Shown: positions 13,361 to 24,212, counted from the first letter of the stretch. The stretch: 64,000 nucleotides of DNA from Plectrocnemia conspersa (GCA_009617715.1 VTFK01000567.1:30001-94000), one strand, 5' to 3'. Translations and numbers: made by a program. Notes: a model not told the origin generated them from the letters alone.

Positions 13361-13398
13361 ATGGTGATCTGTAGTTGAGCCAGCCTCTTGGTTGTAAT

Positions 13399-14425
13399 TA
13401 GGGTTCTTAACAATTCAAATAATGAATAAAAAATGGATCAAGTATTCAAATACAATGTTTTTTTATAATATATTAATTATATATAATATTATATATTACT
13501 TAATATATTATTTTATCATGGATGTCATTCCTGCTGTTTCCAGGATGGAGCAATACTTAAGCTAGTTTGTAAATTTATATTTAAAATCATGGTAAAAATC
13601 GTCATCCGTCATCCAGCAAAAGATCGTATGTATATTAATACAGAACAATTATTACCGTGTGATCTATATTTCTTCAAAAATACACAGTAAAAACGATACG
13701 CACTTGAAAAAAATTGCTTAGAGATTCAAACACCTCAACTACTCTACGTTAAAAGCTTTTTTCCGTATTTCCGAGAATGTCAAAAGCAAATTTACAGCGA
13801 TATAGGAGTGACTTTCAGCAAATATAAAGAATGCCGCTTTATTGGTTTCTATGTATACGATTTGCGACGTTTGTCGATCAACTATTAGCAAATGGATAAT
13901 AAATATATAGTCAAATTTATGAAACAATGTAAAGGCGCATAAAGGACCATAGATTTTGGGAGTCTGGGAAAATTTATCGCTTATGTGTTTGGGCAAATCA
14001 TAAAAGTTTCTGCCTTACGCTATGGAAAACACTTTTTAATATAATTTAAAATGACCAATATATTTATATAAATCATTTGTATTGCCTGGCGATAAAATAT
14101 GCTAGCGATCATTTGTACGCTGTAAATTGCTTATGGGATCAATATTGACGCGGCGGTAAGCTGTTAGCGATTAATTGCTGGCGGTGAATTGCGGGAGATT
14201 TTCTTTGACCCCGAATTTTGAGCGACACTAGTCTCTTATGTATATAAGGAGAAAAACAACTACCTATATTTCTTAGGTATTCAAATTGTTTCATTAAAAA
14301 AAAATCAAATTTCATTCCAGATAGCATAAACGAATATTTTAAGAATACTCGATCAATTATTCCAATATTCATTTAGTTGAAAATAGGGGGTATAAAAATA
14401 ATCGAATATTCAATTGAGAACCTTA
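13399..14425. mobile_element. hAT-type element, copy B
   Basis: It begins TAGGGTTCTT and ends GAGAACCTTA, flanked by GTTGTAAT (13391-13398) and GTTGTAGT (14426-14433), an 8-bp duplication with one mismatch. It shares termini and the internal AAAGGACCATAGATTTTGG with the copy at 4045-4931. Minus-strand open frames at 13739-13996 and 14139-14372 are probably remnants of its coding region, but no conserved motif is visible. Confidence 0.75.
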
Positions 14426-14785
14426 GTTGTAGTCCAAGTTAGATTAGATGTCTCTGAGAAGTTCTATTACGAAACGTCATATGCTCGGTTCCCGTATTTA
14501 TATCGTAGGGGATTTTGTTGTACACTCCTCTTCGGTGGAACGACTAATTACAGAAAGGTGGAGAGTTTTTTTTAAGCAAATTAGCAGATTATGAATGTCA
14601 GTTTGGTACGCAAACCCTAATGCACGCGTTCTCTAAATTCCTTTCTGATTTATGGCACGTACATTGCAAGTTAAGCTTTTAAAATGTTTCCCACGGTAGT
14701 GTCCTATTTCAACAAAGAACTTCATCGTTTATTAGACGGTAAATGCTTATTCACAAGCCGAACCGGCCTTTTTATGATTTGATAC

Positions 14786-14822
14786 AGTGGTGTCAAACAC
14801 GCGGCCCGTTTCCCAAAACTAG
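14786..14822 (+). mobile_element. hAT terminus fragment
   Basis: CAGTGGTGTCAAACACGCGG followed by CCCG resembles the terminal repeat of space-invader-like hAT elements. The opposite end was not found within the next 700 bases, so this is a truncated copy. Confidence 0.45.
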
Positions 14823-14829
14823 ATAATTT

Positions 14830-17800
14830 TACAAAAATATTTTTTCTTGGATAATTATAAGTTTAAATGATTTAAAACAATATATAATATATTTTTAAAA
14901 CATTGTATTGTAATTTTGTATTTCCATCCTCAGTCATTGGTATGTTAGGCATATTATCTGTACTTTATAAACATGTTAAAAAAAATCGTTTGGGACCGCG
15001 AAAGCATCATGATTTTTGAGAAAACTTTGTTAGGCAATATATACTGCAAACTGAAAATATTATTTTTCCGGAAAAAAATCAAACAATTTAAATTATTTCA
15101 GTGTCAATAAATTGGATTGCAGTAAAAATCAATTAAATTGTAGCTAAACAGAATGAAAATCATGAATTAAAATTTTAGATTACTGGACTGGAGATAAAGT
15201 AGTTGTATTTATTCTTGCTTGCGATAAAAATCTTACTTAAAAAACTACTGGATAGTGTCTCTTTTAATGATTCTACTACGATATTTTTAAGAATGTCTAC
15301 GAGCTTTAAAAAGAATACAATTTTTCTTTATAAAAACTAGTGCGTGCAGCAAACTCAAACCATGAAAAAAAAATTGTTTCGATATTGGTTTCATAATCTA
15401 TAAAAACGATCAGTATCAGATCAGTCTCCGACGATACAACACTGCAAATTCATCATAAATTAATTTGCTCAATACCGCAATGATAAGAAAAATCGTAAGC
15501 ATTGAATGAGGCAATTAAAAGTAGCGCACCACAAATTGATAATCTGTGCCCAACATTAATTGACCCTGCGCGTTCAGACACTGACCGAACCGTCGAAAAT
15601 ACTTTCGACGCCGATATAGGAAGACAAACTGGATTATTACGCGAGCGATTGCAGATGAGATAAGAGCAAAAAACGAGACCAACAGTACAAACTGGTTTTG
15701 GGACTGGTCTCCCCGCCGAAGCCAAAACACAATACGGTTTCAGCTGGGCCTTTCAGCTGAGTCAGGACGATCGAACTCGTCCTTGACCCCCATCCTGAGA
15801 TCCCGGATCGGGGCTAACCCGAGCCTCGAGAGAGGGTCGTCGACTCCGACATAGCAATGCTGATAAAATAGGAGAACCACAAAGAGAAAGATTTAATATA
15901 CGCGATCGTTAAATCGAGAGTTTATGGGAATGTTGACTCTGTCGGCTTGCGAATCGACCCGAACACGTTTAAACCCTTGTTATGCTATACAGGTGAGAAA
16001 TGTTATTTCCTCGTGGCCAAGGACAGTAGAGACAACGGTGATAACAGTCTGAAAATGTGTGTAGTGTCATTAATAATGCAAAAAAAGGTACATCTGCTTT
16101 TCCCCTTTACTCTTCGGTGTCTCACCAAAATTGGATTATAAGAAAAGGTGTGACAACAAAAGTATTTTACATCCAACTATTTCATATTAATCTGGTTTAG
16201 ATTTAAAAATAGACAGTGCCAATTTTTCATATAATTTATGTAAAGCTTTAAAAGTGCCAATTGGTTGCGATTAGAAGTAAAATATAGCCAATAAAATTCA
16301 TCCAGAGTATATACTTTAACGATACTAAAAATAGAATTGATTTATTACTAAGAAATAATTACTTTAGAATCCCTAGTACTAGATATTTTAATACTATTGC
16401 AAACTTGTACGGTTTTAATGCCACTCTATCAAGTCGATAATTTAATGGCATGGTAATAACATTTTATCTATAACGCGCTCACATTTTAATATTTGCAATT
16501 CAAATACTGATGGATGCTTAATCTGAAGGATTTTCTAAAATTATTGTCCTATAAAAATTAAAAGTTTAAGAAACAATGGCTGATTACGAATATGTAAATT
16601 GTTGGAATATATAATCATAAGCGAAACGCAAATATATCGATTGCCAATCATCGACATGATCGTCAGAAAATTCTCAATGAAATCAATTATCGATCATAAA
16701 TTTCACTTAACTGATGTTGAATATGAATCATTTATTTTATAGCCAACGATTCCAAAAAATTAAATGAATTTATTAATAATAAGTTATTGCAAATCTACTC
16801 TCGTTTTGCCAGTTGTTTCGAATACATTAAATTATCTTATGAGTCACTCGATCATGGAGAGACATATCCTTCAATTCAGAATTATTTTAACTTCTTCCAA
16901 AGATCCTGAATTTTATCTATAAATATTTTCATATCTATCTGTTTAGAACAAAAATATAAAATGATTTTTAGTCATTTTATTTCTAAATTCAACGAGTGAC
17001 TCAGTATTCATAATACAATTTCAGTACTTTATCTGCAAATATTCTCAGCTCCAACATTCTAAATACTTTGATGACGTTAATAATGTTTAGGTGACTTAAC
17101 GATTTCATCTCGAGATATAAATTAATTTGTACATTTATGATTCATATTTTTTTATAACCAAAAATCGTTGAATCATTGTCTCATATTGTCTTAAAATTAC
17201 TCATTTTATATTTGTAGTACACTATCTGGAGATGTAATTGCTGTTATTCAAGTACAAATTATGTAATAATTTACGAAAAGACTAGAACTAGAACGAAACA
17301 AGATTGCCACAGAATGGGGTTGAACATTAAATGCAAATATGTCATTTCAGATGTTTAGAATCAAAAACTGTGTTTTGGAAAATTTCCAAAGTATTTAAGT
17401 AAACTAGTAACTTAACGCGGACTTTGTCACCAATCTTTTAGCATTCACGAAAGAGGTGATAAAATTGATATGAATACTCAAATAAACGTAATACTAATAG
17501 ATTTCGAGTAAACCATTTAATTGTAATTATCAAATTGATGGCTTAATTATTTTATAATTTTTCAAATATGTTGTTTATATTTACAAATAAATTTAATAGT
17601 ATCTGAAACTTCAGTCGTTGATGGGTTGCGTCAAATTATATTATTATGTATTATATAGTTTATGGATTTTTCTTAAAAATAAAAAGATGGTGTCATTTTA
17701 CGATCACTTTTTGCACGTAGCAAAAATACGCTTGGATCTCTATTCAAGGAAAAAAATAAAGTCGTAATATTGTATCAACATTCGTTTTATAGATGGAAAC

Positions 17801-18960
17801 ACAATAAGCTTTTAATTTATTGTATACTATAAAACCCGTCGTTAAACATTAGAGGTCAAAAAAGGTAGATACTATCCCTTACGTGGATTACCATCAGCCA
17901 ACATAACGGGTAGTTATTACCTGACACGTCGGATAAGTGTTGTAACAAGCTGTGGAGAGCTACGGTGGTTCAATCCATTGCTTTTTTTCTGTCTATAAAT
18001 GACATAAAACACAACAATTGTTCACTTGGACTTATAACCAATTACTGATCCATTATCTCTATGAGAAGCAAATGAAAAATTTATTTCAGAGTTAAAGCAG
18101 CAAAAACAATGATATCAATGATGGTTTCGAACATATCGCGCTGGGACGAGAGCCATGAAAACTATACCATTAAATCAGGAACAAGCACTATTCGTAAGCT
18201 TGCACAAAAGTTAACGTTAATAATAAACAACTTGGAAGATGAAGTGGGAACCGCACAATCTGAAATAGGTTTTATTTCTGCGCTTCTTTTTACGTCATCT
18301 ATACGTTGAAGATCCGAAACATTTTTGTTAATAAAATCTAATAAGAATTGAGTTACTTCCAATGTTGTGAATCTGAACTGAATTTAATGGTTGAAGCTCA
18401 TTTTTTTCTGCAGTTGATTAGAATCTTTGAATATTGAAAAAAAACTAATAAGTGCAAGTTAATTAAAAGGTAAAATAATTACTATTAAGCTTATTTGTAT
18501 TACAAATTTTATACATTCAATTGTCTACATCTAAAAAATATGATGTTTTCAGGACAAACTGAGTTTGAAAATCATTACTGTATAGCAAACTATTAATCAT
18601 AATTATCATATTAATCATCTGTTTAGTACTGACAAATAATAACAAAATCGTGAATATATTATACAATCATAAAATATCTTGATATGCATCACTCGTTTCA
18701 TGAAATTAAAATCGCAGTTTTTAAAGATATTTTCACTGCGAATCCCAATATCTATCACATATAAGCGATATTTAATTTGTTCTTTACTTATATTTAAACG
18801 GCTTTCAAAATGTATATTAAATATAAATGGGCAATAAATGATTTATTTTAGAAATACTTTGTAAAATAGGTGCAAATGGTTGCTCAGAACAGTGAACGCC
18901 CCATGAATAACTCAACGAATCTATTTAATTGTATGTATGAATACATTCATATTACTATTT
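14830..18960. other. AT-rich DNA with one GC-rich patch
   Basis: No supported gene. A GC-richer patch at about 15540-15870 contains a minus-strand open frame (15515-15730) with a hydrophobic run VLLVSFFALISSAIARV followed by basic residues. It has no start context, splice sites or family match that I can recognise. The rest is AT-rich and probably intronic. Confidence 0.4.
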
Positions 18961-18964
18961 AATA

Positions 18965-19130
18965 TACATTTCGACCAATTCATATAAATTCTGACCGTCG
19001 AATATTTATTCTGATCTTTTAAAAATGTCATATTTTTATTTTAACCGTTTGATATTAATTCTGATCCTGAATAATATATTTACGACCAGGCTGTTCTGAT
19101 CGAGATTTAATTTTTATTCTGATCCAATTT
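18965..19130. repeat. degenerate short tandem repeat
   Basis: Repeated variants of ATTTTTATTCTGACC and TTGATATTAATTCTGATCC, with GAATAATATATTTACGACC between. A closely similar array lies at 33255-33430. The preceding sequence (about 18868-18940, CCCATGAATAACTC then AACGAATCTATTTAATTG) also recurs near the second array, but inverted. Confidence 0.65.
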
Positions 19131-19682
19131 TATTTAAAGTTTGCCATATTTAACTGAATAAAATTGTTCTTTTCTTTGAACAGACAGCAGTTTGCGATAA
19201 ATTAAAAAATTGTCTATATGAGAATAATGAAAATCAAGGTAATTAAAGTGTGATTTGTTTAAGTGAAAGAAAAAATAAGAAAATCTCAAGACAAAAATCA
19301 AAAAAGTTTCGTGCAAAGTGCTCAGTAAATGGGTTGATCAAATCTCGAAATGAACTTTCGAGAGCAGCTGTTCAACATAAGTTTTGATTGAAAAAAATAG
19401 AAGCAGATACGTGCAACATAGTGTGTAGGAAACGACCTTGAAACGAAACGAATTAACAGGGATGAACCGCACCCCCGCCGCCGCTTCGATTCGAACGGAT
19501 ACAAAAAAATAGGTCCGCAGTTGTCGGTCGGCCATGACCTTTGGCCTGCGCCGAAACGGCGAAAAAAGAGGAAGCGGAATACGTTTGACGTTTGTCGGTC
19601 GATTATTTTTCGGCATGGCAACCCCGCTCGCCGATACCGATTTTCCGACCAGAACACCGAAGACTGAACACTGAAGACTGAC

Positions 19683-19804
19683 CTCCTCTCGACGCTTCAG
19701 CCAGCGGCCGCAGGGCTCTCCTCGAGGATCTCGCTTTCGTCCTCCGAGTCCTCGCCGCTCTCGCGGGGCGACTTGCGCTCCGAGCGCTCGGCGCCCGTCG
19801 ACAT
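19683..19804 (-). CDS. Madm: NRBP/Madm first coding exon
   Basis: N-terminal coding exon of nuclear receptor binding protein (Drosophila Madm), a multidomain pseudokinase adaptor. The minus strand starts at ATG 19804 and reads MSTGAERSERKSPRESG then EDSEDESEILEESP. A one-base shift is then needed to continue as CGRWLKRREE, after which a donor GAG|GTCAGT ends the exon at 19683. The acidic stretch followed by ESPCGRWxKRREE is a hallmark of this family and precedes the pseudokinase domain. The exon is 122 bp where 123 is expected: one C appears missing from the run at about 19713-19716. That could be a sequencing error, a true frameshift or a decayed copy. I found no later exon at lower coordinates, so the first intron should exceed 19 kb. 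The family call is strong; the integrity of the gene is uncertain. Confidence 0.8.
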
Positions 19805-20080
19805 ATCTTCCGTTGGGCGACCGAGGCGGCGGAGGAGACACGATCAGCGTCTCTTCCGCGGGATCATCGTCCGTCCCGAGCCGGGCCGAGCGAGCGAACG
19901 AAACGCGAGACGCGAGACCGACTCGGACAGCGGAAAAGCGCGACGTGAACTCGGCGACGAACGCGCACCGACTGGCGCAAGTCGCCGTCGGATTCGCGAG
20001 CGCCACCGGCGAACGGCGCACGCGACTCCCGACGATTGAGGATTCGCGGACGAGTGCCCTCGTTACTACGAGTCGTGCGA
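19805..20080 (-). promoter_or_regulatory. GC-rich 5' UTR/promoter island of NRBP
   Basis: A sharply GC- and CpG-rich island ending near 20080, directly upstream of the NRBP start on the minus strand. It most likely holds the transcription start and 5' UTR. Long open frames on both strands here (for example plus 19773-20039) are composed of Arg, Ala and Ser codons and reflect base composition. The exact start site is not determined. Confidence 0.6.
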
Positions 20081-20084
20081 TTAT

Positions 20085-21280
20085 TATATTGCATATCCAC
20101 TTCGCAAAAAAATTAACAACTCTTATCTTGTGCACTATTATACAAAATAAGGAGTGTTCTGACTTTTGTAAAAAATGGGTCATTTACTACTTTCAGCAGG
20201 ACTATGAAACTATATATTTTACAACTCTAATGCAAAGCAGATAACAATAATTGGAATATAACAACCAGTCGCGCTCTTAGCACTTTCATAAATAGGACGA
20301 AAATATGCACCAGAAAACTGATTTATATTTTGTTCCATTTCAACTGTTACATTGGCTAAAAACAAAAACAATAAAACAAAAACAATAACGAACCCTCTCT
20401 ACATAAAAATAGCTTTCCGTCTGCAAAATACATATATATATATATGTTAGACTATGATTAATTTAAGATTTGAATTGTAAAGCGAGGTACCTAAAAAATG
20501 ATTCTTATTAGAAACATTATCAAATCGGCTTTTATGTAGATTTTCGAACATGATTCTTATAAGATTATATTTATTTTGTTATATATAGGAGTCTAGAGTT
20601 ATCTGATTCGTATTGAAAATCACTTATAAATTTTGTATTTTATGGTATTCAATTACTCTAGCGACTTTTTTTATTTACATTATCAGCATATCGCAGATTA
20701 TCAAATGAATCTCCAACTTCTATTAGGTTCCCCATCCCGAATAATGATGTTTTTGTGTTTTATGCTTGTGAGGGCCTATTTATTTATGTATAGGTTTTAT
20801 TATGGTCAAAACAACTTGGCGGCATTCTGATAACAATGACGTAACGGTGTCATATTCTGTTGGTGGATACGACTTCGGTAGTGTCTCTTCCACGTGAAGT
20901 GTGGGAGAGCAAAATGAGCTCCTCTCGAGTAGCAGGGATTCTTGGGGGAATGCAGCAGATGTAGTGTTTAACATTCCTAGGAGGGTGAAGCTATAACGAT
21001 GACGATAATGTAAGCTTACGAGAGTCCGATCTTTGATACTCGGAGAATGCGCTCGAGAGGGTGCGGACCGCTCTTCTGAATGTAAAAATCCGAAAGCATA
21101 CTCGAAGAGATGGACTCGTAAGGTCCTAATACCAATTAGTTTGTGAGAGTGTAAGTGCTCACACCAGTCCCCGCATGGTTCTGAAACTTAAGCTGATTGT
21201 ATTAGTTGGGGCTTGTTATTGTGCTTGCATGGACCCAGCAGTGAAGTGACGAAAAAGATTGTACGTAGTCTCTTGTTCAC
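20085..21280. other. intergenic DNA with repeat fragments
   Basis: No gene. The strings GTTTATTATGG..CAAAAC..CTTGGCGGCA at about 20790-20825 recur at 44705-44735. The string TCTAATTGCCATCC at 21299-21312 matches 44852-44866 and, reversed, 59790-59808. These belong to one dispersed family, perhaps the terminal part of the transposon whose coding remnant follows. Confidence 0.45.
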
Positions 21281-21284
21281 TTTC

Positions 21285-22076
21285 ATCGGCTTAATCCGTG
21301 TCTAATTGCCATCCGTCCGCCAAATGCTCAAAAAATAAATGAAGATATTTTGCAACTTTTGGGCATTTTGCATCTGAACTTGCAGTTACACCCGTATAAA
21401 ATTCCGATAACGAAGGATTTGCGCAGATTAGGTAATAAAACAGCATAAAGAAAATCTTATTTTCTGATAAGGCACATTTTCACCTTTTTGGGTATGTTAA
21501 TAAGCAAATTTTCCGCATATGGGGCGAGGAAAATTCTCATGTGATTTACGAGAGACTATTACATGCCCAAATAGTGACTGTTTGGTGTAATTGTGGTCAG
21601 GCGGCGTCATTGTGTCATACGTTTTGGAAAACGATAAAGATCAGACTGTAACAGTAAACGGTGAGCGCTATAAACGCATGGTGAGCGATTCTTTTTGTCA
21701 CGAAATCAAAGATATATATGAGACCTGTGTAACTTCCCACACATCAAGTGCAACGTTATTAGTTTTGCTTGAAAGGTTCCCAGATCGCATTACTTCACGT
21801 TTTGGTGACGATAACTAGCCGCTAAGATAATGCGATTTAACGCCGTTGAATTTTTTGTTGAGTTACCCAAGAGTCTTGTCTACATCGACAAACCCCAAAC
21901 GTTGGGAACACATAAAAATCAACATTCATCGAATTATAATCGAGATACCGCCTGAAATGCACGAAAAATTCATCGAAAATTACATCGAATGGACCGGCTG
22001 CTGCAAAAGGTTCAAAAGCAGCAATTTAATTGATATTATTTTTCATAATGTATGTAATACATCAAATGTTTGATTA
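21285..22076 (+). pseudogene. mariner-like transposase remnant
   Basis: Remnant of an insect transposase of the mariner superfamily type that carries VTVNGERY. In plus-strand frames: LNLQLHPYKI near 21374-21402, FHLFGYVNKQIFRIWGEENSHV near 21480-21541 (shown as it translates, with gaps), VTVWCNCGQ near 21571, then WSGGVIVSYVLEND and VTVNGERYKRMVSDSF (21594-21700), LLERFPDRITSRFGDDN (near 21768-21818), and PPEMHEKFIENYIEWTGCCK (near 21950-22010). Frameshifts and stops separate these parts. The last part ends at TGA 22073, where a complete gene would also end. Confidence 0.8.
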
Positions 22077-22252
22077 ATAAAATAAAATCCGAAGAAATTC
22101 TTAAATTTGTGGTATTTTAAAAAAAGTTAATATTTAGTTAATCGATGACAGCTAAATATCTTATTACAGAGCAGTTTTGGCACAATCTGGGACTCTTCGG
22201 TATTTTCCTTGTCATTTGCTATGCGAAATGACGCTCGTTAATATATTTATTA

Positions 22253-22450
22253 TGTAGCGAATGTAATTCTTGGGGCTACGTAATTAAAGGACCTTTTTTA
22301 TAGAGCTGGCGAGGACCTGGGGTGTTAGACCGTTGTTATATATTGATTGAAAAAAAGAAAAGAATGTATATTTAAACTAATAAAAATTAATTTAAAAAAC
22401 ACCCGCTTCACAAGTTGAGCGGTGGTGTGTCAACACTGAGAACCGCCACA
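22253..22450 (-). repeat. 3' LTR of the shep-bearing element
   Basis: 198 bp, TG...CA. It contains the same CTATAAAAGG-type box region as the other LTR, here altered by extra T residues (about 22290-22303). It borders ATTA on its left. Confidence 0.9.
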
Positions 22451-22635
22451 GACCCCCTTGCCAGAATTTTATTTATAATTCGATATATATGTTATTTAGT
22501 ACTTAATTATCCTATACACAGTTACAAACTTATTATCTACACATACTTAATTAAAACTAACAAAAATATGCATAATAATCTAACAAGGATAAGAAAGTGT
22601 GATAAGGATAAGAATAATTATTTGTGGGCGGTTGT

Positions 22636-22714
22636 TTTGATTTTGATTTTGACTCCATTTGATTTTGATTTTGACTCCATTTGATTTTGACTCCATGTGA
22701 TTTTGACTCCATGT
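22636..22714 (-). repeat. 14-17-bp tandem repeats in retroelement tail
   Basis: Five or so copies of GATTTTGACTCCAT, variably preceded by GATTTT, spanning the segment between the host-derived part and the 3' polypurine tract. Copies differ by whole GATTTT modules, which points to slippage. Confidence 0.8.
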
Positions 22715-22859
22715 GGCTGCGGGGCTCTGTAGCACCCGATGTTCGGTCGGCCGAGAAACTAGTTCAGGGCCGCGTCTACAGAAGGCTCTTTAAGTTGCGA
22801 TGCAGCGAGTCGTCGTTGAGTTTGATGTCCAAACTGGAACGAACAGTTGGTGCTGCATG

Positions 22860-23050
22860 TCGTCGTTTGAAAAGTCGTTGCCGTATTTGGATGCACATGG
22901 TGACGAGGTCCTTGTCGGTGGTGGTGTGCGGCAGGCCGCGGATGTAGAGGTTGGTGCGCGACAGCTGTTCCGACGGCGCGTTCGGGTTGTGGCTGATCGA
23001 GGTGCTCAATGTGCCGGACTGCGAGCCGGTGGCCGACGAAGAGGACGAGG
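22860..23050 (-). pseudogene. shep: captured shep (alan shepard) exon
   Basis: On the minus strand, in one uninterrupted frame with the gag remnant, the sequence reads [43 protein letters not shown] and [11 protein letters not shown]. This is the low-complexity linker and start of the first RRM of shep, the RBMS-type RNA-binding protein of insects ([11 protein letters not shown] is RNP2 of RRM1). Similarity ends just after VTMC, near 22890. Beyond that the frame continues to a stop near 22776, with no further RRM; a +1 shift would give SKYGN, which resembles the next RRM residues, so a frameshift near the junction is possible. The fragment lacks RNP1 and would not form a working RRM. It has no introns and is GC-rich like a real exon. 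Confidence 0.85.
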
Positions 23051-23404
23051 TCGTGTTGCTGGGTTTCCGGTCTCCGATTTCCTCGCGTTCGAGGAGTTGT
23101 TTAGTTTTTGCTTCTCGCGAGATGCTGAGGCGGTCGAGAAGTGCGGCCTTGACCTTTGCGTAGGCCCTGTCGTCTGGTGGGTTAAGGATTATATCCCTAA
23201 CTTCTTCCTGCGCTCTTGTGTCAAGTGCTCAGTTGAACCGGGTTTCGTCGTTGCTGATTCCGGCGTTCTTGAAACCCCGTTTTCTTCGGTCATCTTAGCT
23301 GATCGTCTCTTGCGGGTCGTTGTTGCGTATGATCGATCACGTCGGGAGGCGGCGGCTCGTCGGGCGGGCGGGGCGGCCTCGGGATCGGGCGCCTCCGCCA
23401 TCAC
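23045..23404 (-). pseudogene. gag remnant fused to shep
   Basis: On the minus strand the block [19 protein letters not shown], then [18 protein letters not shown] and [14 protein letters not shown] (about 23222-23052) is the typical insect Ty3/gypsy gag segment. A TGA lies immediately upstream (near 23230). Before it, in the same frame, FKNAGISNDETRFN matches the preceding gag segment, with a few residues missing at the stop. The presumed start region (ATG at 23404 or 23401, just after the primer binding site) is in a different frame. The gag is therefore broken at least twice, yet from EEVRDII onward it is open straight into the shep piece. Confidence 0.8.
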
Positions 23405-23420
23405 GTCGGGGTCACCAATT

Positions 23421-23618
23421 TGTAGCGAATGTAATTCTTGGGGCTACGTAATTAAACGACCTTTTATAGAGCTGGCGAGGACCTGGGGTGTTAGACCGTT
23501 GTTATATATTGATTGAAAAAAAAAGAAAAGAATGTATATTTAAACTAATAAAAATTAATTTAAAAAACACCCGCTTCACAAGTTGAGCGGTGGTGTGTCA
23601 ACACTGAGAACCGCCACA
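23421..23618 (-). repeat. 5' LTR of the shep-bearing element
   Basis: 198 bp, TG...CA. On the minus strand it has CTCTATAAAAGGTCG (TATA-like, about 23472-23458) some 40 bases before its end. It borders ATTA on its right (23619-23622). Confidence 0.9.
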
Positions 23619-23622
23619 ATTA

Positions 23623-24010
23623 TAACATCTCCCTGTGTAAGTAAGCTTACCATATTTATGAAACCCGGAATTCTCGAAAATTTTGGGATGGTAAAATGCG
23701 TTAGGTTCTAACCTATGCATGATGATAATGAGAGGTAATTCGATAAATTTTTGTGAAACCGGGACGTATGTTAAGCCTACCCGAAAGCCTTAAGTAATTT
23801 TGTTCTCATATACATAATATACAATATCTACATGATACTGCATGAGTTATTGAAAAATTTTAAGTACTGCATAAAGTGTGCATTTTAATTTTAATATTAA
23901 TGTATGTTTTTTATTACACTGAATTTTATTGTAGATCTTAAAATTTATTATTTGTATTTAAAATTTTAAATTAATTGAATTGAACTTTTACCTAGGAGAA
24001 AATAAATAAA
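23623..24010. other. intergenic DNA upstream of Kelch gene
   Basis: AT-rich, no gene seen. Composition changes abruptly to GC-rich at about 24025, where the Kelch gene begins. Confidence 0.5.
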
Positions 24011-24015
24011 AAGCA

Positions 24016-24212
24016 TCAGTGTCAATGGTCGGCGTGCGGCGCGTTTAGACGCGGGGCCGTCGCAGGTCTCGTTGGCCGCCGCGACCCCGGCTGGAGCTCT
24101 TTGTCCTCCGTGGGAACGTTGCGACATCCCTAGTGACTGTCGCAACGCCTGCGATGTGACGACGCTCGTCTCGTGTCCGCCTCTCGACTCTTACCCGAAC
24201 CTAGGCGACGAG
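24016..24212 (+). promoter_or_regulatory. candidate initiator and 5' UTR of Kelch gene
   Basis: CATCAGTGTC at 24014-24023 fits the arthropod initiator TCAGTY, with a possible start at A24018. AGACG at 24047-24051 lies close to the downstream promoter element position. The following GC-rich leader has a tiny upstream frame (ATG 24025 to TAG, seven codons). The reading frame upstream of the main ATG is open but contains no ATG. Confidence 0.35.

Larger units (their letters stand above)
22253..23618 (-). mobile_element. non-autonomous LTR retrotransposon carrying shep
   Basis: A compact 1366-bp element of Ty3/gypsy type in minus orientation. Two 198-bp direct repeats (22253-22450 and 23421-23618) begin TGTGGCGG and end CGCTACA on the coding strand, and differ only by a few bases and homopolymer lengths. 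The element is flanked by ATTA on both sides (22249-22252, 23619-23622). After the 5' LTR comes a primer-binding-site-like TGGTGACCCCGACGTG (23417-23402). A gag remnant, a captured host exon and a non-coding tail with short tandem repeats follow, then a polypurine AAGGGGG (about 22459-22453) just before the 3' LTR. No protease, reverse transcriptase or integrase is present, so movement would have needed enzymes supplied by another element. Confidence 0.9.

Noticed and set aside
19338..20183. 281-residue open frame on the minus strand over the GC-rich island
   Set aside because: Only the CGRWLKRREE part is real NRBP coding sequence. The rest is Arg/Ala/Pro-rich compositional translation that runs on past a strong splice donor.
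22800..23516. 238-residue plus-strand open frame
   Set aside because: It is the antisense shadow of the gag-shep fusion and runs into the LTR.
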